Positions 1 through 9,587 of a stretch of DNA of 64,000 bases are shown in pieces; position 1 is the first letter of the stretch, and each line of letters starts with the position of its first letter. Both the position numbers and the translations under genes were made by a program. This stretch comes from Strobilurus pachycystidiatus (taxonomy: Eukaryota > Basidiomycota > Agaricomycetes > Agaricales > Physalacriaceae). The stretch lies in contig JAHLMK010000014.1 in NCBI GenBank assembly GCA_019915135.1, positions 682,001 to 746,000 on the forward strand, given 5' to 3'. Below the pieces are notes generated by a model. That model was not told the origin of the DNA. It ran no database searches and saw only the letters and a list, made by a program, of their open reading frames with translations.

Positions 1-1049
1 ATGGTCCTTGAACGTTCCCTTGATGACTTGGTGAAGTAGATCCGGGGTCAACAACTCGTGAATATCTGCACGAGGGAACAGAGCAGTAAATGGCTATACA
101 AGCACAAATTAGTACTCGAGGACAATAACGAAGATGGGCCGCACCGTCACATCAGCTCGCACTCCGTAATCTCCCCACAGTATGTCAGGATCAAAGTCTG
201 CAATCAAGACGTCCGTGATGTTGTGGCTGCGACGAATAGCCGTCGGATCATGATCTAGGTTTTCGGGTCGTGCAGTACACCTGTAGGAGATATTAGAGAA
301 AAAAACCAATGCTTACGAGAACGTACTTCGGACACCAGTTCTGTACGATTCCGCTCAACCAGACTTGTTCAGGATAATCCGCAATGTAGGGGCCTAGTTG
401 ATAGACTGCACGCCGAAAGTGGCCATCGGGACAGCGTACAACCTCTGGTGTAGTCATTCCTGCCCGCAACGGCTCAAAGACAGCAGCCAGACATGCATGA
501 TATAGCTGTCGAACAAACGTCTGATAGGCCTTCTTCTTGCGATGCTTCTTGGAAGCTGAAGCCGCGTTGAGTCAATGATAGACAGAAAGAGAAGAAGACA
601 TACTTTTTGGGATCGGAAGAAAGGCAGTAGGCATAACACCAAGCCCATGTCCTCGTCGAGCGGTATTTGTGAGATTACCGGGTGACTGATAGACTGGGTG
701 ATATTCTTGGTGACCGGTTGCAACAGAGACCGTCGTTTTGTCGCTGCCGGATATGACGGGTACGAGCATGATGCCTTCGTTTCCATTTGTCTCGCAAATC
801 TTGTCCTGAAAGGCACGATTAAATGATGCTGTAAGGGTTCCGAAAGAAGCCTTACCGCTTGTTTCCATGCCCAGTCAGCGGACATGAGATTTGACCAGAC
901 CCGTTGACCATCAGGTTGGAACTGACGGTATGGTGTATAGTTGAATTGATCTCGGAAGTCTGTACTCGCAAGCTGTAGATGAAGAACTTCTCGACTATCC
1001 CGCGTGACGAGCTGGTACTCCTCGGTCATCCATTTTGGAGGGGTTCCAG
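1..1049 (-). pseudogene. Plavaka-type transposase, downstream part, interrupted and running off the window
   Basis: This is the downstream half of a DNA transposase gene; it continues beyond position 1. Read on the minus strand with introns at 806-855, 556-603, 281-326 and 94-144, it gives an uninterrupted protein. Motifs I recognise from Plavaka-type transposases of Agaricomycetes are PPKWMTEEYQLVTRDSREV, MSADWAWKQ, GSDKTTVSVATGHQEYHP, TPEVVRCPDGHFRR, LGPYIADYPEQ, NWCPKC and FPRADIHELL. The gene would act in the nucleus, cutting and joining the ends of its own element. It is split from its upstream half (6070-6610) by a 5 kb insertion at 1050-6069, so it should be dead at this locus although the introns and reading frame are otherwise clean. 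That cleanness suggests the insertion is young. The family name is from memory of conserved motifs; the exon structure is seen in the sequence. Confidence 0.85.
1040..1049. repeat. Target site duplication, left copy (GGGGTTCCAG)
   Basis: The ten bases GGGGTTCCAG occur here and again at 6070-6079, directly flanking the inverted-repeat ends of the inserted element. Joining the two flanks through a single copy restores the transposase frame (...LPPG-TPPKWM...), which fixes the insertion boundaries. Confidence 0.85.
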
Positions 1050-1795
1050 CCTTAGCAGCTATATTCATGTATGAAGTGTGCCAATTGGCACACATACCTC
1101 ATGCATCAAACGTGCCAATTGGCACACATCTGCTGGAGTAGCTGGCTGGGGGCGGGCTAGGTAGCGGGCTGGGTAGGGGGCGGATAGCTCATCACTGGGT
1201 GGCGGGGCGGGTTGGTTAGATCAGCATGGGTGGTCGGGGAGAGTGGCGGGAATGGATGCCCAATTAGGATGGGGGTCAGGTTCATGAGCGGGTTGGGTGG
1301 GAGCTGGGGGGTGGGGTGGGGTGGGGTGGGGCTGGGGGTACGGGAGCATTGGTAAAAAGCAGGGGTACGGGGGTGGGATAGACTAGGTACAGGGGGTATG
1401 GCATGGATATGTGGCGTAATTGGGATTAAATTGATGGGGTGATCGGGAGATGATTGGGGGTGATCGGGCTGCCTCCAGAGGTGATCGGGCTGCCTCCAGG
1501 AGGTTGATCGGGCCTCAGTCGGGTCTGCGCCACATTGGGGATGGGGATGGGCTCCCACCTCAAGTGTGGCGCATTTTTAAAAATGTAGAAAAGCTAATAA
1601 ATGGCAGAAATGATTGTACCTGCTACAGAAAAAAAATCACTTAAGAAATACGCCACACTATAAAATTTTCAAGCAGCAAACAATGATATTCTATTCTATT
1701 TTGTACTCTACGGAGAGGCAGGGGATAGACAGACTACTGTATGCTTTTTCCAGCACGGCGCAGGAAGCCCAAATGGGCGACCCACATACCGCGGA
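1050..1795 (+). repeat. Left terminal inverted repeat of the Mutator-like element
   Basis: The repeat starts CCTTAGCAGCT and matches the reverse complement of the right end (about 5340-6069) with scattered mismatches and small gaps. The match is nearly perfect over the outer part from about 1075 to 1235 and weaker inward as far as 'GGGCGACCCACATACC' near 1788. Two copies of the palindrome GTGCCAATTGGCAC lie near the outer end. The inner limit is approximate. Confidence 0.85.
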
Positions 1796-2567
1796 TGGAA
1801 ATGCACCGCACCCTGAAGCAAAATGCACCCGCTGGTACGCCGTTGCACAGGAACAATGTGGTGCGGGGAGGATAGGGCGGGGATGTGGTAATAAAGTGGG
1901 TGGGGAGATGACGGGGAGTGCGGGCATTCCCTGACTGGCAGAGGGAATGTGGTGGGGTGGGGCAAGAAGACGTGGGGCGGGGTGGGGCGAGGAGACGTGG
2001 TGAGGTGGGGCGAGGAGACGTGGTGAGGATGAGCCGAGAGGACGAGATACCCGCCGCCGCCGCCATCGTCCGTCGTGGCCGTGATTGCGGTTCGTCGACG
2101 TCGGTGTCCCTCTGCCGTTATTGCCGTTGTCCTCGTTCGTCGTCCTCGTGCGGCTGTCGCATCCTCGCCCGCATTGTCGTGGTCCGTCACGTCGCGTTGC
2201 GTTGTCCGTTGTCAGGCTGTCGTAATGCTGGCGACCCATTACCATCACCCACAAACCATCCACAACCCGATCCGGATCTTCTAGTCTCTAGATCTCGGAT
2301 GAAGTCTTGATGGCAAAAGTGAGAGGAATGGGGTAAGCGCATCCCCTCGTCGTTGCCCGCGCAGCCCAGCATCGTCGCCGTCGTCATTGGCTCGTTTGTC
2401 GTCGTCTTGATCCAGCCGTGCTCGTCGTCGAGCCGTCCGTTGTTGTCGTGGTGTCAGCGTCGGTCCGTCCGTTGTCGTTGTCCGTCCGTCCGTCTGTTGC
2501 CGTCGAGCTGTCCTTCGTCGCCGTCGTCCAAGGCGAGGGGAGAGTGTGGAGATGAAATGAAATCTAA

Positions 2568-2960
2568 CCTGCTTGACAGACTCCCGCAGGCGGTCTGCCA
2601 AGCCCTGCACCATCCATCGCGGGCGGGAAATCGCATCCGCCGCGCTGTTCAGCGTCTCAGTACACCCCACCATCGTCGACGTCGCCATCCACGAGTGTGG
2701 AGGCCTCCAAATGAGGGCTTACACGTCTTGGTGCGGCGTCGAGAGCCGGCGAGCGCACTCGGTTGAAATCCAACGTCATCCACGCCCTTTGCGGGGCGTG
2801 GAGACGGTGTCGTCGGCCAAATCGGCCGGCTTTCAATGGCGGAGGGTCCAGAGAGGGTGGGGGAGAAGAATGGAGGCTGGATGGCAGCTCGTCGTTGAGC
2901 TGCCATCGTGGTAAGAGGCAGAGATGAGCAGCGATCGTCTGCTCGGATGATCGGACCGAT
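2568..2960 (+). repeat. Internal inverted repeat, left arm
   Basis: This segment, from 'AACCTGCTTGACAGAC' to the 'CGATCGTCTGCTCGGA' region, is the imperfect reverse complement of 4285-4708. Shared landmarks are 'GGCGGTCTGCCAAGCCC', 'CCAACGTCATCCACGCC' and 'GGGGCGTGGAGACGG'. It lies inside the TIRs and adds a second level of self-complementarity. I see no convincing gene in it. Confidence 0.7.
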
Positions 2961-3989
2961 CTGTCCGATCGCCGAGCACGACGACGACGAACGCGCTTTG
3001 TGCGCGTCGGACCCCGTTCGACTGCCCGAGACGGTGACCATTCCGTTGATGGACTGGACTTGATTGAGCTAGGGCCATAAGTGGTGCCTTCCGCTGTACT
3101 CACCTGTCGTGTGAGTCAAATGAAAACTTGGAGGTCAAGCACACATTGTTGAGACCAAATGTCCCGCCCTAACGAATGCTTGTATGAGTCCGGATTTAAT
3201 TGTGAACTGAATACTGGTATATTTGGAGAGATTATATGTTGAGTCTACGATACCCTGAATGTAACAGTACTTGTACATGTCGGTAGATGATTTTGAGTGC
3301 AAGTCTGGAAAGGAAACGATCCACTAAACATGAACTACGTATTCCAGGCGGGTAGGTTGATCTTGTCCAGCAACTGACAACGTCATTTGAAGCGGAGCAT
3401 ATGACTGTGTACATTCCCATCTAAAGTTCGGTCTTTTAACGTTGATTAGACCACCGTGTTAAATGTCTGAACGGACAGTGGGCATTGGCCTACAGCAACT
3501 GCCCCTCATTTGTGCAATCACACCCACCTCGGATGCCTCCGACATTTGATTGATTGATATTTACTTCAATGAAGACAATATTCCGATGATATCTATCTCA
3601 TTCTTGTCTTGCCGTCGTCGTTCCGGACGTCGTTGAGCATTTCCCGAACACGATCCGGCAAATGCCGGAACGTGCTCGGTCAATGTTCGACTTCATTCCT
3701 CACCTGTTCCTCACCCTTTTACCACCATCACCAACCACCACCGTGCACCCCCGCTTCCCACAGGCCGCCCATAACATTGCGGCCGCGCCCCGGACGACAA
3801 ATCCTACACGCGTGACCCTCACACAGAACAGCTGCACACGCGGACAACTACGGCGGCGAGGACGGAAGCGCGGAGACAAGACGGGAGCAGGGAGACGAGT
3901 CGGAGGACTGCCTGCAGGATGCATACAAGGTATGTGTACATTTCTGTGTGCAACTTTCTTTTTTTTTGCCCTACCCCATCCCACCATTT

Positions 3990-4231
3990 CGCCCGGCGCC
4001 GCCATCCAGACGCTAACGCACCCGGAGGGCGCGAGGATGGCAGTTGCCGCGTCGCATCGGTTAGCCCTCGCGGCGGGTCGACGACGCATATATTTACAAT
4101 TTTTTTCTCTTCGCCCGGCGCTGCATGAGAACCGCTAACGCACTCGGAGGGCCCAGTAGCGTGCAGTTGCTGCATTGGTTCGGTTAGCCCTCGCGGCGGG
4201 CCACAATGCATTTAGATATGTTTTATTAATT
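3990..4231 (+). repeat. Tandem duplication of a unit of about 122 bp
   Basis: Two diverged copies (3990-4111 and 4112-4231) share 'CGCCCGGCG', a 'CTAACGCAC-CGGAGGG' core and 'GGTTAGCCCTCGCGGCGGG'. They lie at the centre of the inserted element, between the internal inverted arms. The rest of the central segment (about 2960-3990) shows no gene I can support. Confidence 0.7.
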
Positions 4232-4284
4232 TTGCTTCTCACTATTGTTTCACTGAATTGTACTAATCTTCGTCAGTTACAGGA

Positions 4285-4708
4285 ATTCGTCGTCGTCGAG
4301 CTCGACAATCGGAGTCATCGGTCCGATCGTCCGAGCAGACGATCGAATGCAGCTCTGCCTCCTACCACGATGGCAGCTCGACGGCGAGCTGCCATCCAGC
4401 CTCCCCGCTCCTCCCACACCCTCGCTGGACCCGTCGCCATGGAATCCGTCCCGAATCGGACCCCGCCCCCGTCTCCACGCCCCGCAAACGGCGTGGATGA
4501 CGTTGGATCGATGCCTACGCGTAAGCCGGCCTTTCACGCCGCTGCCTGCCGTGTAAGCCCTCAGGATGAGGCATCCACGGTCGCAGACGGCGACGACGGC
4601 GGCGCTGGGTGGATTGAGGAGGTGTTGGCGCGCCGCGGATGCGATTTCGCGCGCGCGCAGGTAGACTGGGGCTTGGCAGACCGCCCGCGGGGGTCTGCCA
4701 AGCAGGTA
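4285..4708 (-). repeat. Internal inverted repeat, right arm
   Basis: This is the imperfect reverse complement of 2568-2960, inside the Mutator-like element. The stretch 4720-5340 that follows is proline-rich or low complexity in translation, with GACGACG runs and no recognisable gene. Confidence 0.7.
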
Positions 4709-5339
4709 TGACTCATTTCTGTCTTAGAACTCGTCGTCACTCCAGGACGACGGCGAGTCGCTGGACGGATGCAGCGCAACGGACGATACCCTCAAGGACG
4801 ACGACGGTTACGACGGAACCGATGACGCCGACGGTGAACATGGACGACACCGACAACGTGGATCGAGAGGGCCTCGTCGTCGGATCTACCCACCCCCACC
4901 CACGAGGGTAGACGCGACGGCACCGAGACGATGCCCCGTTCCAGAAACGACGACAACGTCCACGGCGCGCGGACTAACTCCGCCCCGCCCCGTCCCAACC
5001 CACCACCACCTCCGTCTACACCCCCACAACATCCCATCGATGCCGACGACGGCGGAATGATTCCGATGCCCGGACTACGACCGGATACACTCACCCCATT
5101 TGCTCCCGCCCCCCAATCTTTCCCCATAGTGCCCACCCCCACCCCACCGCAGGGCTAGACGGCGATGGCGATGGCGATGGCGACGGCGCCTGCTACCGGA
5201 CGCCAACGATCAATCTCGCCAACCCCCTTTACTTCCAGCCCCGCCCATTCATGTATGCCCCCCTCCACATCCCCACACCGCGCAGACCAGATAAACACGC
5301 TCAAGGGTGTGTTTCGTTCTGGTCAGTGCGGTGTTAGTT

Positions 5340-6069
5340 TTTTTCTGTATTCGGTATGTGGGTTGCCCCGTTGGGCTTCCCGCGCCGCGGCAGAACAAAG
5401 ATTCACTATTTTTATCCTCCCTCACCATCTTCTCGATGTTGCGTACCGTATCCGGTAAATAGAGTGTATCTTCAGATTGTGGCGTATTTTTTTTTTTTTT
5501 TTTTTCATGGCGGGTGAAATCATTTTCAGTGTTTTGTGGGTTTTCTGCATTTTAAAAAATGCGCCACATTTTGGGGTGGGAACCCATCCTCGACCCCAAT
5601 GTGGCGCAGACCCCAGAGGGAGCCCAACCAACCCCCCTGAGCCAGCCCGATCACCCCCGATCAGCACCCGATCGCCCCATCAATTTATTTCTAAATACGC
5701 CACACATCCGTACCCTACCCCCCTGCACCCATTTCAGCCCACCCCACTACCCCTGCTTTTCAGTAGCACCCCTACCCCCACCCACCCGCTCCCAGCTTCC
5801 AGCCCCCAGCCCCACCCCACCCACCCCGCCCGTTGACCTACCCCCCATCCCAATTGGGAATCTATCCCCGCCATTCTCTCACTCACCCATGCTGATCTAA
5901 CCAACCCGCCCCGCCACCCAGTGATGAGCTATCCGCCCCCTACCCAGCCCGCTACCTAGCCCGCCCCCAGCCAGCTACTCCAGCAGCTGTGTGCCAATTG
6001 GCACGTTTCATGCATGAGGTATGTGTGCCAATTGGCACACTTCATGCATGAGCCCAGCTGCTAATGGTG
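5340..6069 (-). repeat. Right terminal inverted repeat of the Mutator-like element
   Basis: Its reverse complement matches the left end. Reading inward from the terminus it begins CACCATTAGCAGCT, then a near-palindrome TCATGCATGA, then AGTGTGCCAATTGGCACAC. A long T-run lies at about 5488-5507 within the repeat. The inner limit is approximate. Confidence 0.85.
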
Positions 6070-6079
6070 GGGGTTCCAG
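6070..6079. repeat. Target site duplication, right copy (GGGGTTCCAG)
   Basis: This is a direct repeat of 1040-1049, immediately outside the right terminal inverted repeat. Confidence 0.85.
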
Positions 6080-6610
6080 GAGGAAGATCGCCGGTGTACC
6101 GAAACGTGAGAACCTTCCAAGGAGCAGTGCCCTGCTGAATGGCGTCGATAGTGGCATAAAGCTCGTTGGCGTCCTTCCATGGTGTTGTGTGATCAGCACC
6201 GACGGAGAGAAGGCTGGCTGCCCATATATCGAGGGCTTTTTTGATGGCTGGTGCCGAGCTCTGTTCCTCGACGAAGTGAAAATGGGCAAAATCGAATTCG
6301 ATGCGATCTTTGAACGGGGCGAAAGATGGGGCGTCAGGTGGCGGTGGTCCGATAAAAGGATCAAGATAAGTCCCATTCCTGTCGCATGGTAGTCCTGCAC
6401 TTGCTCAGTCTTGAACTGTGGACAACAGGGGAAGGAGACTATACCGGTAGCGTGAGGGTGCTTTTGATACTGAAACTGCTGGTGTTCATCATCCTCATCC
6501 TCCGGTTCCTGCGTCACCTCACGATGGGTAGTTTGCTCATGTCTTGTGAGCCCGCCAGGCGTCGAAAAGGTTCGGAAACAAATATCACAGCGAAAATGGA
6601 CGGTAGCCAT
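6070..6610 (-). pseudogene. Plavaka-type transposase, upstream part with N-terminal zinc finger
   Basis: This is the upstream half of the transposase split by the Mutator-like element. ATG at 6610 opens an exon to 6445, followed by a 50-nt intron (6395-6444) and a second exon that runs to the insertion. The N-terminus is a C2H2-like finger (FRCDICFRTFSTPGGLTRHEQTTH written in two pieces: C..C near residues 6-9, H..H near 20-25), then an acidic patch. After the intron come LPCDRNGTYLD and DRIEFDFAHFHFVEEQ, the latter a signature of Plavaka-type proteins, and ALDIWAASLL. The frame continues as ...FRYTGDLPPGTP and would pass directly into PPKWMTEEYQ of the downstream half if the insertion were absent. 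The gene starts 173 bp from the divergent gene at 6784. Confidence 0.85.
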
Positions 6611-6783
6611 GGGACGAAACAGAGAAGTTTTACATTTGATATATCTATGACTGCGCTGCATGACTTAGTTTGGTTCCAAAGACATTGACTAACACGCACC
6701 GCGAAATAATTCTCCACCTCTGCCAAATATTTTACGCCCACGTTACCTGTCTCACTCAAATTTCGCCATCCCGCTTGAGCACG

Positions 6784-9197
6784 ATGTCAGCCGCACGTCG
6801 CACCAGCTCGCGGCTCAAGGCGCTGGTGCCTAGTCACCTCCTTCCACCGAGCACGTCGACCAATAGCGCACAGGTTGCAGCATCGACGACCACATTGTCG
6901 GTACCACCTTCCTCTGCTTCTGTAAAGAGAGATCCGGGCAAGAACAAGCGTGGTCGGGATACTGTTGCTAGTACTGTGAGTGCAGGGGAGCAGCTTGACT
7001 CCATGAAACTCACTTTATGTTCTAGGCTGGCGAAATCCATACGGAGCCTCAAGTGGCCACAGACGCTCAAGAGCTCATGGACATTGACACGGCTGGCATT
7101 AATCAAGGCTCCTCGCTCTCCTCAGTTTCGGACAACGCAACAAGCATCTCAGAGGACGAGTCTCCATCGGCGAAGAAGGCGAAGATCACCAAAAAGCCTC
7201 CCGCCCGTACAACACGCACCATTCATCCTGGAGCTGCAGATAGGCCACGACCTAGACGTACTCCGGCCGAAATGGCTGCTGCTGCTGCAGAACTCGAAGA
7301 GTTGGACAGGCAAGCGGAAGTGCTTGCTCTCGAGCGAAAGAAGAAATTGGCCGCGTTGGAATTTCAACAGCAAATGGACGATGCCGCAGATGAAGATAGT
7401 GTTGTTCGTTCCTTTCCCGGACTGGACTCTGAAGAGGAGGACGACGACGACCAAGATGTTGAGGAAGAGCTTGCGTCTGTCACTGCCAAACCTGCGAAGA
7501 AAAAGGTGAATACACTCAGCCATTGTATTAGGTTCTCCTTTGATTCCCTTCACCACAGCGCAAAGGCAAGGCCCCCAAAGGTTCGACGCGCAGTGAGATC
7601 GAGGCAGCAAAGAACGAGATGGCGCAGATGGAAGTGAAAGGCCAATCATCAGCTGCACCCAAACGGTAAAGTCTTCTCACACAGGTGTCATGTGCCATTT
7701 ACTCATGGTTGCTGCAGTCCCGCATCGCGCAATAAGTCCAAACCATCAGCTGCAGCATCTGCAGCAGCGTCTGCGCTTCACTCTGACTGGAAGTCGCGTG
7801 GTCTCACCCAGCAGAAAGCCCTCAATACTCTTTCGGCACCTGCGACCAAGTCTAAGACCGCTTCTGGTATCGGCCTCGGCGGACTACGAGATAGCGACAA
7901 TGAGGAAGACGTGCTGCCAAAGGGAAAGCAAGGGCGGGTCAAGTCGGTGCGTAGTTTTACATGTCGCAATCGGTCAGCTATAACGTGAAATCTATAGCTT
8001 GTAGCATCCGTTGCATCGACACCCGCGCCAGCCTCCTCGAAGAAGCTTGCCGTCAAACGCGAAAAGTTGATGAATCAAGGCAGCCCAGCAACGCCGACAC
8101 CCTTACGAGAGCGTAACCCGTTACTTGTCTCCAGGCGCAGCAAGGAGCAAGATGTCTTCTCGCCTACGCATCCAAGCACTGCGGTCGCACCATCCGAGGA
8201 TTCGGATTTGGCCAACTCGCTGCCTTCTTTTCTCAGCGCCATTTGGGCGGACAAGTTTCTCCCAACCCTCCATCATTACATGTTCAGTGCAGAGAAACCA
8301 TTCGGAGGCGAGTTTGCCAAGACGAAGACCAAATTGGGCGCGGTCGTCAAGCGTGTCCTCGACGATGTCTGTCCCAACAACACCTATGTTGTCAATGAGA
8401 CCGACCGTGTCTTTCAGATGGTCAGTCTCCTAGCTCATGCTTGTTTTCTATCTGATGCTCGTCCAGGCCGCTAACAGACTCACCGAGAAGCGAGGTCAAT
8501 TTGGTACCCTTGCCATGGAGTACGTCAAACATCAATTCAGCCATGAGGATTTCCTGGAACCCGAGAAGCGTGCTCAATACTGCCGCTATGCGCTGCGACT
8601 CGATGGACCTGCCCTCTATGGGCAGCCATCTCCCGAAGGACTTCGCAGGACTGACCCCGGTTATCAGGTATCGTGTTCTTGTCATGATACACTGACAGCA
8701 ACTGACGTGTTCCTCAGACTCCAAAGGGTCTCGGCGAGTCTCCAGCTTTCCTCTACGTGCTGGAAAACGCTGTCAAGAACTGTTTGCGGGAGTCACAGGG
8801 CGACTATGGTGACGAGCTTATTGGTGCATTCGGCCTCACAGCCGCGGCGGTATGTTTCTATGACCTAACTTGTGTTCAACTTCTTACTTCCGTGCAGCTC
8901 AAGCGAGCATACAACTTCTTCCTCACCGGTTACCTTGTCATGAGCAGCAAGAAGAACGACCCACGGGAAGTCTTTTCGCAAGCCAACGTTGGGGCGGACG
9001 TCGAGTTTTACATTCAGAAGGCCGCCGTGAAATTGTCCAGCACTGCGTGGGAGCGTCTGCTAGTTGCTGCCCACATCTCGCGCACTGTCCCTGTGCCCGC
9101 CGCTGCGCCTTCAGAGGACCTTCCTGGATACGACGAGGATTCCTATTCATTACATATCCCTACTAGCCCTGCAGCGGTCAACGACGACCTCGATTAG
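6784..9197 (+). CDS. Hypothetical protein, possible transposon-associated accessory gene
   Basis: The eight-exon model is 6784-6975, 7026-7505, 7559-7665, 7718-7946, 7998-8420, 8467-8667, 8718-8849 and 8898-9197, giving 687 residues with all phases closing. The first half is low complexity and probably disordered: serine/threonine rich, a Lys/Arg patch (AKKAKITKKPPAR), a charged coiled-coil-like stretch (AAAAAELEELDRQAEVLALE) and an acidic run (DSEEEDDDDQDVEEE). The C-terminal 300 residues look folded, with LPSFLSAIWADKFLPTLHHYMF, RGQFGTLAMEYVKHQF, YALRLDGPALYGQ and LKRAYNFFLTGYLV. I think I have seen this type among repetitive hypothetical proteins of Agaricomycetes but cannot name a domain. 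It shares a 173-bp divergent promoter with the Plavaka-type transposase, which makes a transposon-linked role possible. The sixth intron kept in frame (8850-8897) is 48 nt without a stop. Confidence 0.75.
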
Positions 9198-9560
9198 TGC
9201 TTTTTTACTTAACCCTCACAATCGTTACATTCGACTCCTATTTCGCGTACTTTACATTCGTGTTCCGCTTCCCGTACATCTATATCGTTTTAATGAATCA
9301 CAATTAAATCACACTGTGGGGCTACAAGTGTTCGTTGGCTTGGAATCACTCGCAGATGATACCGGGCTGTGAGGTTGTGAGGTTGCGAGAGGTTGTGAAC
9401 GGACTAGAAATGGGAGGTTGTGAGCATTCTGGACATAGGTTGCGAGGTTTCGAGGTTTCGAGGTTTTCGGCTAAATTTGGCGGGCGAAAACCTCCGACAA
9501 CCTCTGGCAACCGATCGGGACGAGTTGCTGATGCTATTTTACAATTCCCATCAAACTGAG
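9198..9560. other. Gene-free spacer with short GAGGTT repeats
   Basis: No gene is visible. At 9370-9470 the motif GAGGTTGYGA/GAGGTTTCGA recurs about eight times irregularly. Confidence 0.6.
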
Positions 9561-9587
9561 ACTACTTAGCTAGCAACACAGCAGACA
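9561..9587 (+). repeat. Terminal inverted repeat, left
   Basis: This 27-bp repeat is a perfect reverse complement of 14160-14186. Looser matching continues inward to about 9925. Confidence 0.85.

Larger units (their letters stand above)
1050..6069. mobile_element. Long-TIR Mutator-like element inserted in the transposase gene
   Basis: This 5,020-bp element has terminal inverted repeats of about 700-750 bp and a perfect 10-bp target duplication. Long TIRs with 9-11 bp duplications are typical of Mutator-like elements, so I assign it there by inference. Its interior holds only low-complexity reading frames (serine, arginine and proline rich shadows) and no transposase I can recognise, so it is probably non-autonomous. 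Inside the TIRs lies a second pair of inverted segments (2568-2960 and 4285-4708) and a central tandem duplication, so most of the element can fold on itself. The sequence is strongly strand-asymmetric, with C-rich and G-rich arms and GTC/GAC triplet runs, unlike the neighbouring genes. Confidence 0.85.

Noticed and set aside
1065..1074. TCATGTATGA / TCATGCATGA (6042-6051) as target site duplication of the inserted element
   Set aside because: It has one mismatch, is itself near-palindromic, and the inverted repeat continues beyond it (TTAGCAGCT). Using it leaves the transposase frame broken, whereas the outer GGGGTTCCAG copies restore it.
1691..2914. Several long open frames inside the Mutator-like element (Ser/Arg/Pro/His rich)
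   Set aside because: They overlap in many frames on both strands and follow the GTC/CCC composition of the repeat arms, with no start context, motifs or splice logic.
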